A DNA stretch of 64,000 nucleotides from Candidatus Kosakonia sp. 282A-S69 (GTDB lineage: Bacteria > Pseudomonadota > Gammaproteobacteria > Enterobacterales > Enterobacteriaceae): assembly GCF_029433855.1 (NCBI RefSeq), contig NZ_JAROAU010000003.1, positions 1,601,672 to 1,665,671 of the forward strand, read 5' to 3'. Below, piece by piece: positions 1 to 8,993 of the stretch; position 1 is the first letter of the stretch, and each line of letters starts with the position of its first letter. The notes beneath the pieces are model-generated. The model worked only from the letters and a program-made list of their open reading frames with translations. It did not search any database and was not told where the DNA came from. A program made the position numbers and the translations under genes.

Positions 1-262
1 CTCACCATCCGCAGAGATTGCCGGATGGCGCTACGCTTATCCGGCCTACGGTCTCGAATTTATCCGCACGCGATGGGGTTGTAGGCCGGATAAGGCGCAG
101 CCGCCATCCGGCGGTTGATCGCGGATTACCAGAACGGAATAGCTCACCATCCGCAGAGATTGCCGGATGGCGCTACGCTTATCCGGCCTACGGTCTCGAA
201 TTTATCCGCACGCGATGGGTTTGTAGGCCGGATAAGGCGCCAGCCGCCATCCGGCAGTTAAC
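1..262. repeat. Tandem 142-bp repeat made of paired REP (BIME) elements
   Basis: A 142-bp unit starting at position 1 recurs at 143. The two copies differ by only a few bases (GGGGTT versus GGGTTT, GCGCAG versus GCGCCAG). Each unit carries two oppositely oriented REP palindromes with the GCCGGATGGCG and TAGGCCGGATAAGGCG cores, so each is a BIME. The array lies just past the stop codon of the minus-strand O-methyltransferase gene at 268. It may protect the mRNA 3' end or bind gyrase or IHF, as known for BIMEs. It probably continues left of the window. Confidence 0.9.
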
Positions 263-267
263 CCGTT

Positions 268-927
268 TTACGAGTTCACCCACGCAAGCGTAAAGCCATC
301 CCAGCCTTTGGCGCCGACGGTCTGCATCGCCGTCGCCGTCAGGCGCGGATTGTCGCCAATCATCTCAATAAATGTGCGCACGCCCTGCACCCGGTCATCG
401 GTGGAGGATGGGTTGGTCACTTCGCCGTCGCGCACCACGTTATCGCCAATAATTAGCGTGCCCGGACGCGAATAGTGCAGTGCCCACTTCAGGTAGTTCG
501 GGTTATTGGGTTTGTCGGCATCAATAAAAATCAGATCGAATGGCGGGCGCTCGCCAAGCGATTCCAGTGTCTGTAGCGCCGGGCCCTCTTTGACTCTTAC
601 CTGGCGGGTCAGGCCAGCATAGTCAATGTTCTCTCGGGCAATCGCGGCATGTAACGCATCAAACTCCAGCGTCAATAATTCGCCATCAGAGGGCAACTCT
701 CGCGCCATCCACACTGTGCTGTACGCGCCCAGTGTGCCGATCTCAAGAACGCGTTTAGCGTGCGTCATCCGCACCAGCAGCGCCAGTAGCTGGCCCTGCA
801 TCGGCGACACATCAATTTCAGGTAATCCGGCGCGCCGGTTGTTGGCGAGGATCTGCGTCAGAACCTCATCTTCAGGGAGAAGCCGTTGTGCTAAGTATTC
901 ATCGACTGCGGACCATTTCTGCTGCAT
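268..927 (-). CDS. SAM-dependent O-methyltransferase (Methyltransf_3 family)
   Basis: A 219-residue cytosolic protein matching the catechol/caffeoyl-CoA O-methyltransferase fold. The SAM-binding motif I reads LEIGTLGAYS at about residues 61-70. A metal-binding FIDADK sits at about 134-139, with a second acidic GDNVV near 162, as in Mg-dependent enzymes of this family. The length is typical. The start is supported by AGGAG about 8 nt upstream of the ATG. It is the last gene before the BIME array and runs in the same direction as the efflux genes upstream, only 25 nt after the outer-membrane factor gene, so it may belong to that operon. The natural substrate, presumably a small phenolic or similar acceptor, cannot be told from sequence. 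Confidence 0.85.
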   Translation of the reverse strand: MQQKWSAVDEYLAQRLLPEDEVLTQILANNRRAGLPEIDVSPMQGQLLALLVRMTHAKRVLEIGTLGAYSTVWMARELPSDGELLTLEFDALHAAIARENIDYAGLTRQVRVKEGPALQTLESLGERPPFDLIFIDADKPNNPNYLKWALHYSRPGTLIIGDNVVRDGEVTNPSSTDDRVQGVRTFIEMIGDNPRLTATAMQTVGAKGWDGFTLAWVNS

Positions 928-952
928 AGCATGACTCCTGGGTTGTTGATAA

Positions 953-2329
953 TTACTTCATACCGGACCAGCCCCCACCCAGCGCGCGATAGAGATCCAC
1001 CTGCGCCAGCAACAGATTATTTTTCACCTGCACGGCGTTGAGCTGCGCGCTAAAGAGCGTGCGCTGCGCATCAAGCACAGTCAGGTAGGAGGAGTAGCCG
1101 TTCTGGTAACGATTTTGTGCAATGCGCAGCGTCTCTTCTGCCACCTGCCGCTGGCCTTCCAGCTCGCTCAGCTGCTCGCCGAGGCGAGTGATGGCGTCGA
1201 GGCTGTCATTCACCTCTCTGAACGCATTGCGTACGGTACTTTCATAGCCATAGAGCGCCTGATTGCGCTGCGACATAGAGACATCCACCTGCGCATTCAG
1301 CGCCTGGCGGTTCAGCAGCGGCGCCAGAATACTGCCGCCGATGTTCCACAGCCGCAGTGGATTATCGAGCAGGCCGGGCAGGGTATCGTCCTGCATACTG
1401 CCACTGGCGGTAAGATTGAGCGACGGCAGAAGTTTTGCCTGCGATACCGCAAGCCCGGCATCGGCGGCAACCAGCTGGCGCTGAGCCTGCACGATATCGG
1501 GCCGGCGGTTAAGTAGCGATGACGGCAGCTGCGCAGGCAATGAGAGCGGCGTCAGCGCCTGAAAATCGCCGCGCTGTATCGCGCCCGGGTTGCTGCCGAG
1601 CAGCACGCTGAGCGCATTCTCCTGCTGGCTGATCTGGTGCTCCAGCACGGGAATTTGTGCCCGCGTTGCACGCAATTCCGAATCGGACTGCATCAGCTCC
1701 AGCCGCGAGGTGTAGCCGGTCTCATACTGACGGCGGGCGAGCCGCCAGGCATCTTCCCGCGCTTTCAGTGTGGCGCGCGTGACGCAGAGCTGCTCATCCA
1801 GCGATAGCAGCGTGAGATAACCAGAGGCGACATTGGTGGCTACGGTTAAGTCCGCCGCCGCCGCGGCCGCTTTTTGCGCTTCCAGCGACGCTTCTGCCGC
1901 CCGCGATGCGCTGCGGCTCGCCCCCCAGATATCGACATCGTAACTGGTGGTCAGATTACCCTTATAGAGGGTGCTGTGCACCGGCTGACCCGTAGCGGCG
2001 GATTGCGAGCGGGCGCGCGTGCCGGATAAACCGATATCCACTTCAGGGAACAGCGCGCCGTTGGCGGCATAGACCCGCGCCTGGTACTCATTGACCCGCT
2101 CGCGGGCAACCAGCACATCGCTGTTATAACGCAGTGCCTGATCGACATAGCGGTTGAGCTGGCTGTCGTGAAAGTTGCGCCACCACACGCTGTCGACTTT
2201 GCTCATCGGCCCGGTTTCGCTGCGCCACGCCGCCGGGATCTGTAGCGAAGGCTGGGCGCGCTCAACATCCACCGACTGGCAGCCCGCCAGCAGCAGGCTG
2301 AATGCGATCAACGTCGGATAACGCCTCAT
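953..2329 (-). CDS. Efflux outer-membrane factor lipoprotein (NodT/OprM family)
   Basis: A 458-residue TolC-like outer-membrane channel lipoprotein. The N-terminus is a lipoprotein signal with lipobox LLAGC and Cys17 as the acylated residue. The body has the duplicated OEP repeats typical of NodT/MdtP/OprM proteins (RRPDIVQAQRQL, ENALSVLLGSNPG). Its start codon overlaps the stop of the membrane-fusion gene by 4 nt, showing translational coupling. Together with that protein and the 14-TM pump it would form a complete tripartite exporter across both membranes. The layout resembles the MFP/MFS/OMF operons of enterobacteria. The exported substrate is unknown. Confidence 0.9.
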   Translation of the reverse strand: MRRYPTLIAFSLLLAGCQSVDVERAQPSLQIPAAWRSETGPMSKVDSVWWRNFHDSQLNRYVDQALRYNSDVLVARERVNEYQARVYAANGALFPEVDIGLSGTRARSQSAATGQPVHSTLYKGNLTTSYDVDIWGASRSASRAAEASLEAQKAAAAAADLTVATNVASGYLTLLSLDEQLCVTRATLKAREDAWRLARRQYETGYTSRLELMQSDSELRATRAQIPVLEHQISQQENALSVLLGSNPGAIQRGDFQALTPLSLPAQLPSSLLNRRPDIVQAQRQLVAADAGLAVSQAKLLPSLNLTASGSMQDDTLPGLLDNPLRLWNIGGSILAPLLNRQALNAQVDVSMSQRNQALYGYESTVRNAFREVNDSLDAITRLGEQLSELEGQRQVAEETLRIAQNRYQNGYSSYLTVLDAQRTLFSAQLNAVQVKNNLLLAQVDLYRALGGGWSGMK

Positions 2330-3408
2330 TGCTGCGCCTCCCGCGTATCAATATGCACCTGCACCGACATGCCGGGGCGTAGACGGGCGATCTCATCGGC
2401 TTTGCCCTCCACCTGGATGCGCACCGGTATACGCTGGGCGATTTTGACAAAATTCCCGGTGGCGTTATCCGGGCTGATGGCGCTGAACTCCACGCCCGTT
2501 GCGGGCGAAATGCTCTCGACACGCCCGTTAAAGTTGCGGCCATTAAGGGCATCGACACTGAAGGTGACGGGCTGACCGACCACGACGTCAGCAAGCTGCG
2601 TCTCTTTCAGGTTGGCAATCACCCAGCGCTGGGCAGGCACCAGAGAGGTGAGATGCGTGCCGGCAGTGACATACGCGCCGAGACGCACGCTGATCTGCCC
2701 AAGCTGCCCGTCGCGCGGGGCAACAATGCGCGTGTTTTGCAGATCGATCTGCGCCAGCTCCAGCGCCGCTTTCGCGTTTTCCACATCCGCCTGCAGCGAG
2801 GCGCGGTTAACAATAGTGGTTTGCAGATCCTGGCGGGACATCTCCAGCGTCGCCTGCGCCTGGGCAATATTGGCGCTGTTCTGCGCGGCGGTCGCCAGCG
2901 CGGCATCGCGCTCGCGAATAGAGAGAGAACCGTCCGCCGTCAGCGCTTTGACGCGTTTTAGATCCGCTTGCGCCTGCAGATTCTGCGCCCTGGCGCTGGC
3001 AAGCGCCGCCTCATTACGCGCGATCACCGCCTGCGCGCTTTTGCGCTGCTGCAGGTTGTTCTCCAGCGCGGCGCGCTTCATCGCCAGCGTCGCCTTCGCC
3101 TGATCGACACGCTGACGGTAGATGCGATCGTCAATCTGCATAATCAGGTCGCCCTTTTTGACATTGACGAAATCCTGCACCGGCACCTCGGTGATATAGC
3201 CATTCACCTGCGGGCTGATAAACGTCGTCTGCCCGCGCACATAGGCGTTATCCGTCGACTGCATGTGCCGCGTAAAGGGCGGCAGTTGCCAGGCGTAAAG
3301 GATCACCAGCACGCCGACGATGACGATCGCCGCGGCGGTAAAAATGGACACCACGCGCACGTTGCTGCGGGTACTTGCCTGCTCTTTAGCGGCGTCCTGC
3401 TGGCTCAT
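2326..3408 (-). CDS. HlyD/EmrA-family membrane fusion protein
   Basis: A 360-residue periplasmic adaptor. It has a short cytoplasmic N-terminus, one TM helix at about 19-40, then the EmrA-like TDNAYVRG motif (52-59). A split lipoyl domain follows (VNGYITEVPVQDFVNVKKGD), then a long Ala/Gln-rich coiled-coil hairpin (about 100-210) and a beta-barrel domain ending in RPGMSVQVHIDT. It links the inner-membrane MFS pump encoded upstream to the outer-membrane factor encoded downstream, with a 4-nt overlap to the latter. Length and motif order fit EmrA/FarA-type adaptors for DHA2 pumps. Confidence 0.92.
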   Translation of the reverse strand: MSQQDAAKEQASTRSNVRVVSIFTAAAIVIVGVLVILYAWQLPPFTRHMQSTDNAYVRGQTTFISPQVNGYITEVPVQDFVNVKKGDLIMQIDDRIYRQRVDQAKATLAMKRAALENNLQQRKSAQAVIARNEAALASARAQNLQAQADLKRVKALTADGSLSIRERDAALATAAQNSANIAQAQATLEMSRQDLQTTIVNRASLQADVENAKAALELAQIDLQNTRIVAPRDGQLGQISVRLGAYVTAGTHLTSLVPAQRWVIANLKETQLADVVVGQPVTFSVDALNGRNFNGRVESISPATGVEFSAISPDNATGNFVKIAQRIPVRIQVEGKADEIARLRPGMSVQVHIDTREAQQ

Positions 3409-3436
3409 AGTAAAAACTCCAGTAATGTGATCATTA

Positions 3437-5089
3437 TTATTTGCTACCCGTTGCCCGTTTCAGGGCGAGTCGAGCGGTAATACGCAGGCGCAACAAGCGC
3501 CATGCAATCCATAACAGCGTGGCGGCGGCGACGCTCGCCGTCAGCATATAGGTGTCGTTATAAGCCAGTATGGTCGCCTGCAGCGTCGAGGCGCTCTGCA
3601 ACTGCGTGACCGCCTGCACGCTGAGCAGGCTGCTGTCGCCAATCATGCTCTGGTACATCTGGCTGTAGAGTTGCAGACGCTCATTCACCAGCGGGTTAAG
3701 GGTGGTGAGCTGATCCGCCAGCAAGCTTGAGTGATACTTCTCGCGCCACGTCTGAAAGGTGCCGAGGATCGCCGAACCCATCAGCCCGCCGATATTCTGG
3801 CTCATGCCAAACAGCACCGAGAAGCTGACGAGGTTGCGCGGTTCAGCGATGACGCCGCCAATTCCGGCCAGCATCGCGGGCGCGATAAAAAAGGCGCTGG
3901 CAAAGCCGAAGAGGAACTGGCTTATCATCAGCTGATCCGGACGCGTCAGGCTGGTTGACTGGCTATCCATCAACGAGGCGATAATCATCAGCGCCAGCGC
4001 GGTGAGGATCGGCCAGCCGAGGCGCTGCGGTTTGATGGTCAGGCAGCTGGCGACGATACCGCAAATAATCCCCGCCAGAATTGACCACGCCAGCCGGGTC
4101 ATCTGCTCGTTTTGCAGGCCGACATACTGCAACCAGCCAAAAACACCGGTGTTCTGTTCGGCAAGCACAATGCGGATCAGCAGCATAATCAGGCCAAGGC
4201 GCACAATACTGCCGCTGGAGAGCCAGCGGGTGTTGAGCAGCGGGTTCTTGCGGTTGTGCTCAAACACAATCGCCGAGACGATCAGCACCAGCGCACCGGC
4301 CAGCGCCCAGCCGAGCCACGGCGTCTCAAACCACCAGTCGAGACGCCCGAGCGAGAGCACCGCACAGAGCAGCGCCATGCCAGGTGCCAGCAGAAAGAAG
4401 GTGATGAAATCCTTCTTCTCAAACACCTTTTTACGATCGCCCGGCGGCAGCTTGAGGGCAATTACGCAACCGAGCGAGATAAGTGCCAGCCCAAGCTCGA
4501 ACAGATAGAGCCCGCGCCACTCATTAAGTTGCAGCAGCTCTGTAGAGAAGAGGCGGGCAATCGGGATCGCCAGCGTCGAACCGGTAATCCCGATGGTCAG
4601 CGCTTTCAGGCGATGCTTCGCCGGCCAGGCCTGGATCTGATAGTAAATCCCCAGCGAGCTGAGCGCGGCGGCCACCATGCCGTGCGCCCCGCGTACCAGG
4701 AGCGCGGAACTGAGATCGTTAATAAAGAGGTGGAAAAAGGTGACCAGCACATAGAGCACCAGAAACCCTTCGGTAAACGCCCGCAGGCCATACTGCTGGC
4801 GAAACTTCACCAGTAGCAGGTTGATGGAGACGTTGGTCATCACGTATACCGCCGGCAGCCAGGCGATCTCCGTTGACCATGCGGCAAAAGTGCCCTGCAA
4901 ATTTTGCAGGTTCGCCGTCACCATCGCATTACCCAGCGCGCCGGTCATCGAGACCAGCAAACCGACAATGCCATAGGCGATGCGCCGCGGCGTGCTGTGC
5001 CAGGGCGTTGAAGGGGAGCCGAGCAGCATCGGCTTTTCATGAGCGGCCCATTCACGCGGCGCGTAAGGGTCGCGTTTGGGTTCAGACAT
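3437..5089 (-). CDS. DHA2-family (EmrB/FarB-like) 14-TM MFS drug exporter
   Basis: A 550-residue inner-membrane protein with about 14 hydrophobic segments, the size of DHA2/EmrB exporters. The first TM begins near residue 37 (IAYGIVGLLVSMTGALGNAMVT). It is the first gene of a minus-strand operon pump, adaptor, outer-membrane factor, O-methyltransferase. It differs from canonical EmrB in lacking an obvious WRW(I/V)F motif, reading NEWRGLYLFE instead, as in the FarB/YdhP-like subgroup. The gap to the adaptor is only 28 nt. A promoter and an inverted-repeat operator candidate lie upstream (5180-5224). Confidence 0.88.
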   Translation of the reverse strand: MSEPKRDPYAPREWAAHEKPMLLGSPSTPWHSTPRRIAYGIVGLLVSMTGALGNAMVTANLQNLQGTFAAWSTEIAWLPAVYVMTNVSINLLLVKFRQQYGLRAFTEGFLVLYVLVTFFHLFINDLSSALLVRGAHGMVAAALSSLGIYYQIQAWPAKHRLKALTIGITGSTLAIPIARLFSTELLQLNEWRGLYLFELGLALISLGCVIALKLPPGDRKKVFEKKDFITFFLLAPGMALLCAVLSLGRLDWWFETPWLGWALAGALVLIVSAIVFEHNRKNPLLNTRWLSSGSIVRLGLIMLLIRIVLAEQNTGVFGWLQYVGLQNEQMTRLAWSILAGIICGIVASCLTIKPQRLGWPILTALALMIIASLMDSQSTSLTRPDQLMISQFLFGFASAFFIAPAMLAGIGGVIAEPRNLVSFSVLFGMSQNIGGLMGSAILGTFQTWREKYHSSLLADQLTTLNPLVNERLQLYSQMYQSMIGDSSLLSVQAVTQLQSASTLQATILAYNDTYMLTASVAAATLLWIAWRLLRLRITARLALKRATGSK

Positions 5090-5421
5090 TACTTTTTGAC
5101 CTCATGGGTAACGATAGAGCGCGCAGAGAAACAGCAAGTGTGGTTATGCATGAAAACCTAAAAATTATCCTGCTAAATAGTTAGGGGGCTAACGATTCTA
5201 CGTGCGCCCATAAATGCAATGCAAGTGCATAAGAAAAATATAGATTACGCGCCGCCTGCCAGGAGGGGAAGCGCAGAAAAATAGTGATATATGAGTGACG
5301 TTGTCACGAAATGTGTTCTTTTTGTGCGGTGTGCAGGGGAGTAAACCGCGATTAGGAGAGATCCTCTGGTCACTCTCCGGCGTGCGGGTAGGCTGGAGTC
5401 AGCAATGAGAAGGAGGTTTCC
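5090..5421. other. Divergent intergenic region between the efflux operon and ydcF
   Basis: A 332-nt non-coding stretch. The left part holds the putative minus-strand efflux promoter and inverted repeat. The right part holds the ydcF leader and a strong Shine-Dalgarno (GAAGGAGG, about 5410-5417). An imperfect hairpin lies around 5353-5378 (GGAGAGATCCTC... ACTCTCC). No small gene is convincing here. Confidence 0.6.
5180..5224 (-). promoter_or_regulatory. Putative efflux-operon promoter with downstream inverted-repeat operator
   Basis: Read on the minus strand, TTGCAT (5219-5224) and TAGAAT (5195-5200) form a sigma70-like -35/-10 pair with an 18-nt spacer. Directly downstream of the -10 is a perfect inverted repeat GTTAG-GGGG-CTAAC (5180-5193), the position expected for a repressor operator. 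Efflux operons of this type are commonly controlled by MarR-family or LysR-family regulators. No regulator gene is adjacent in the window, so the ligand and protein are unknown. Confidence 0.4.
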
Positions 5422-6222
5422 ATGCTTAAAACAACATTTCCCGCGCTGCCTGAGCCGACGCTCGCCGCGGTAAACAGGCTCGGTGAATGGCTGGCGCAAA
5501 ATGACTTCACTGGCAAACCTTCGCCGGTGCGGGCAGATGTGGTAATCCTGGCGGGCAATGCCGTCATTCCGACCATTGAAGCGGCCTGTGGACTGGCGGC
5601 TGCGCAAAAAACGCCGCTGCTGATTAGCGGCGGTGTTGGTCACTCGACAACCTTCCTCTACTCTGCGATTGCGCGTCATCCCCGTTATAACGCGATACGC
5701 ACCACCGGGCGCGGCGAAGCGGCAATCCTCGCCGATATTGCTCGTCAGTTCTGGCAGATTGATGAAAGTCAGTTACTGATTGAAGACCGCTCAACCAACA
5801 GCGGTGAAAATGCCCGCTTCAGTCTCGCTAAGTTGGCAAGCCAGCAGATCGCGCCAAAAACAGGGGTCATTGTGCAGGACCCAACCATGCAGCGGCGCAC
5901 CATGGCAACCTTCGCGCGCGCCAGCCAGCAGGGCGCTAACGCCCCCCACTGGTTCAGCTGGCCCGGCTTTACGCCTCGGTTGATCAATACGCCGGATGGG
6001 CTCGCTTTCCAGCCTCGCGTGCGCGGATTATGGCCCGTTGAGCGTTATCTCTCCCTGATAATGGGGGAAATACCCCGTCTGCGGGATGATGCTAACGGCT
6101 ATGGCCCTAACGGGCGCGATTACCTGGCCCATGTCGAGTTTCCGCCAGAGATTGAGCAGGCCTGGCAAATGCTGCGGGCGGATGCTCACTTCACTGACGC
6201 CCTGTCCCAGCGCGCGCTGTAA
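5422..6222 (+). CDS. ydcF: YdcF, DUF218-domain protein
   Basis: A 266-residue protein, the same length as E. coli YdcF, with the DUF218 Rossmann-like core (ADVVILAGNAVIPTIEAA at about 38-55, then LLISGGVGHST and GEAAILADIA). E. coli YdcF is reported to bind S-adenosylmethionine but has no firmly known role. No signal peptide or TM segment is visible, so it is probably cytosolic. The start has a strong GAAGGAGG ribosome-binding site 4-5 nt upstream. As in E. coli, aldA follows on the same strand, which anchors the backbone synteny. Confidence 0.93.
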   Translation: MLKTTFPALPEPTLAAVNRLGEWLAQNDFTGKPSPVRADVVILAGNAVIPTIEAACGLAAAQKTPLLISGGVGHSTTFLYSAIARHPRYNAIRTTGRGEAAILADIARQFWQIDESQLLIEDRSTNSGENARFSLAKLASQQIAPKTGVIVQDPTMQRRTMATFARASQQGANAPHWFSWPGFTPRLINTPDGLAFQPRVRGLWPVERYLSLIMGEIPRLRDDANGYGPNGRDYLAHVEFPPEIEQAWQMLRADAHFTDALSQRAL

Positions 6223-6228
6223 GGTCAA

Positions 6229-6262
6229 TGCCCGTTTGCGTCATGTGTGGCGCAAACGGGCA
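6229..6262 (+). terminator. Strong 12-bp hairpin after ydcF without a U tract
   Basis: TGCCCGTTTGCG (6229-6240) and CGCAAACGGGCA (6251-6262) are perfect complements around a 10-nt loop, 6 nt past the ydcF stop. No T-run follows on either strand. It may act as a Rho-assisted terminator, an mRNA stabiliser or a protein site rather than a classical intrinsic terminator. Confidence 0.55.
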
Positions 6263-6423
6263 GCGCCTCCCGCTAAAGGCATACTGTTTTGTTCGCTTTT
6301 TCCTGCCGCTTTTTTGCGTCTCCTCACAAAAGTTGCTCCTGAGCCTCGGCATCGCCCGCTGCGGCGATAGATTTTTAACAATATGTTCACTCGTTAAAAA
6401 CAATGCCATTACAGGAGCAGATC

Positions 6424-7863
6424 ATGACAGCACCCGTACAACACTCGATGTTTATTGATGGGCAATTTGTCAGCTGGCAGGGCGAGGGCTGGCTTGATGT
6501 GGTCAACCCGGCGACTGAAGAGATTCTCGCGCGGATCCCCGACGGGCGCGCCGAAGATGCGCGCAAAGCCATTGAGGCCGCTGAGCGGGCACAGCCTGGC
6601 TGGGAAACACTGCCCGCTATCGAGCGGGCCGGCTGGTTGCGCAAAATTGCCGCTGGCATTCGTGAAAAGGCCAGCGAAATCAGCGCGCTGATTGTCGCCG
6701 AAGGGGGCAAAATCCAGCAACTCGCCGAGGTGGAAGTCTCTTTTACCGCCGACTACATCGACTATATGGCCGAGTGGGCGCGCCGTTACGAAGGCGAAAT
6801 CCTGCAAAGCGACCGCCCGAACGAGAATATCTTTGTCTTCAAACGCGCGCTGGGCGTCACTACCGGCATCCTGCCGTGGAACTTCCCGTTCTTTCTGATC
6901 GCCCGCAAAATGGCGCCTGCGCTTATCACCGGTAACACCATCGTGATCAAGCCCAGTGAATTTACCCCAAGTAACGCTATCGCCTTTGCCCGCATCGTTG
7001 AGCAGGTTGGCTTACCGAAAGGGGTCTTCAACCTTGTGCTTGGGCGCGGTGAAACCGTCGGGCAGGAGCTGGCGGGCAACCCGAAAGTAGCGATGGTCAG
7101 CATGACCGGCAGCGTCGGCGCGGGGGAGAAGATCATGGCGGCGGCGGCGAAAAATATCACCAAAGTGTGCCTCGAACTGGGCGGTAAAGCGCCAGCGATT
7201 GTGCTCGACGATGCCGACCTTGAGCTGGCGGTGAAAGCCATTGTTGACTCAAGGGTGATCAACACCGGGCAGGTCTGTAACTGTGCCGAGCGCGTCTATG
7301 TGCAGAAGGGGATTTACGACCGCTTCGTCAACCGTCTTGGCGAAGCGATGAAAGCGGTGCAGTTTGGCGATCCGGCGCAACGTAACGATATTGCGATGGG
7401 GCCGCTGATCAACGCTGCGGCCCTGCAGCGAGTAGAGGAGAAGGTGGCGCGCGCCGTCGCTGAAGGAGCGCGGGTTGCCCTCGGCGGCGAAAAAGTGGAA
7501 GGAAAAGGGTACTTCTATCCGCCGACGCTGCTGCTGGATGTGCAGCAGGAGATGGCGATTATGCACGAGGAGACCTTTGGTCCGGTCCTGCCGGTCGTGG
7601 CGTTCGACACACTTGATGAAGCGCTGGCGATGGCCAATGACAGCGACTATGGCCTCACGTCCTCAATCTACACCCGCGATCTCAACATGGCGATGAAAGC
7701 GGTGCGCGGGCTGAAGTTTGGCGAAACCTACATCAACCGCGAGAACTTTGAAGCGATGCAGGGTTTCCACGCTGGCTGGCGCAAATCCGGCATTGGCGGC
7801 GCGGATGGCCGCCATGGCCTGAACGAATACCTGCAAACCCAGGTGGTCTACCTGCAATCCTGA
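6424..7863 (+). CDS. aldA: Aldehyde dehydrogenase A (lactaldehyde/glycolaldehyde dehydrogenase)
   Basis: A 479-residue NAD-dependent ALDH, collinear with E. coli AldA. It oxidises L-lactaldehyde and glycolaldehyde to lactate and glycolate in fucose, rhamnose and glyoxylate-linked metabolism. The nucleophile is Cys285 in GQVCNC, the general base Glu251 in LELGGKAP, and the oxyanion Asn lies in PWNFPFF (about 151-157). The ATG at 6424 is chosen over an in-frame ATG at 6403 because ACAGGAG lies just upstream and the length then equals the family. A rho-independent terminator follows at 7871. Confidence 0.96.
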   Translation: MTAPVQHSMFIDGQFVSWQGEGWLDVVNPATEEILARIPDGRAEDARKAIEAAERAQPGWETLPAIERAGWLRKIAAGIREKASEISALIVAEGGKIQQLAEVEVSFTADYIDYMAEWARRYEGEILQSDRPNENIFVFKRALGVTTGILPWNFPFFLIARKMAPALITGNTIVIKPSEFTPSNAIAFARIVEQVGLPKGVFNLVLGRGETVGQELAGNPKVAMVSMTGSVGAGEKIMAAAAKNITKVCLELGGKAPAIVLDDADLELAVKAIVDSRVINTGQVCNCAERVYVQKGIYDRFVNRLGEAMKAVQFGDPAQRNDIAMGPLINAAALQRVEEKVARAVAEGARVALGGEKVEGKGYFYPPTLLLDVQQEMAIMHEETFGPVLPVVAFDTLDEALAMANDSDYGLTSSIYTRDLNMAMKAVRGLKFGETYINRENFEAMQGFHAGWRKSGIGGADGRHGLNEYLQTQVVYLQS

Positions 7864-7870
7864 TAAGTCT

Positions 7871-7896
7871 GCCCCCGCCGTGCGCGGGGGCGTTTT
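7871..7896 (+). terminator. Rho-independent terminator of aldA
   Basis: The stem GCCCCCGC / GCGGGGGC (7871-7878 and 7884-7891) has a 5-nt loop and is followed by GTTTT. It lies 8 nt past the aldA stop and directly before the convergent esterase gene. Confidence 0.85.
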
Positions 7897-8822
7897 CACA
7901 CCTTGCTTTCGATCCACGCCATCATCAACGCCGGCCAGACGGCAACCGGTAATCCCTGCGCATCACGAATACCAAAACCGTGCTTTCCCTGCTCAAAGAG
8001 ATGCATCTCCACCGGCACGCCGAGGCGGCGCAGCGCAGAGAACATCACCACGCTGTTTTCCACTTTTACCGCCGGGTCGTCGACCGCATGCAGCAAAAAG
8101 GTGGGCGGCGTCTGGCTGTTGACATGCTCCTCAGCGGAGTAGCGGCGGATCTGCGCCTCATCGGGCCTGTCGCCAATCAGCTGCTGGCGCGACATCGGGT
8201 GATCGATATCGGCATGCATAGTGATAACCGGATAGACCAGCGCCATAAAGGCTGGTCGCGCGCTCTGCTCATCGATAGCATCCAGCGGGGTGTAGATCAC
8301 ATCGCTGTAACGCGTGCCGAGACTCGCTGCCGCATGGCCGCCGGCGGAAAAGCCCATCACGCCGAGCCTGTCGGCATCCAGCTGCCAGCGATCTGCCTGC
8401 GCACGGATTAGGCGCATGGCCCGTTGCACATCTGCCAGCGGCGCATCTGCCCCCTCGGCATGGCCGTCACCAGGGAAGCGGTAGGTCATCACAAACAGGG
8501 TATAACCGCGCTCATTAAAGAAAGGGGCGAGAGCGCTGCCCTCTTTATCCAGCACCACGCGGCGGTAAGAGCCGCCGGGCGTGACCAGAATGCCGACGCC
8601 ATTAGGGTGCTGCGGCGCGTAAACGGTGATTTCCGGTGCCCGCACGCCGGTCACCGACCGATCGAGCGGCGAGGGGCCGGTGTGCTCCTCCTCCAGCTGA
8701 AATTGTACCGGGCTGGTGCGCGCGCCGGGCGCTTCGCCCTGCGGCCAGACGGGAAAGGTGGTGGCGCGCGCGACGGCGTCCTCCATCAAACTCAGTAGTG
8801 TTTGCGGCGTCAGATTCTCCAC
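7896..8822 (-). CDS. Alpha/beta-hydrolase esterase (acetylxylan-esterase/BD-FAE-like)
   Basis: About 308 residues with the serine-hydrolase elbow GFSAGG (nucleophile Ser at about 159). An oxyanion-type TPGGSY motif lies at about 81-86, an acid Asp in HAVDDPAVKVE, and a His in GKHGFG near residue 283. This layout is typical of xylan/carbohydrate esterases and feruloyl-esterase-like proteins. I prefer the GTG at 8822 because AGGAG lies 5 nt upstream. The in-frame ATG at 8846 would add 8 residues but lacks a ribosome-binding site. No signal peptide is seen, so it likely acts on imported, short acylated sugars. It faces aldA tail to tail. Confidence 0.82.
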   Translation of the reverse strand: MENLTPQTLLSLMEDAVARATTFPVWPQGEAPGARTSPVQFQLEEEHTGPSPLDRSVTGVRAPEITVYAPQHPNGVGILVTPGGSYRRVVLDKEGSALAPFFNERGYTLFVMTYRFPGDGHAEGADAPLADVQRAMRLIRAQADRWQLDADRLGVMGFSAGGHAAASLGTRYSDVIYTPLDAIDEQSARPAFMALVYPVITMHADIDHPMSRQQLIGDRPDEAQIRRYSAEEHVNSQTPPTFLLHAVDDPAVKVENSVVMFSALRRLGVPVEMHLFEQGKHGFGIRDAQGLPVAVWPALMMAWIESKV

Positions 8823-8993
8823 GCAGGCTCCTGTTGTTTTGTCCATATTCAGTAATAGGTCGTCAGCGTTTATTGCGCAAACTACCCGGTTGGCGCAAGC
8901 GCTAAGTCGCTGAAAAGTGATACAGAAAAGTTAATGAATTTTTAAGGAAACCCCGTTATGTTGAAGGCCGGTTGGTTCTTTCAGGGGATTCAT

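Noticed and set aside
18-293. 91-codon frame through the REP array
   Set aside because: The translation is the repeat unit read twice (PxxSAEIAGWRYAYPAYGLEF), an artefact of tandem BIMEs.
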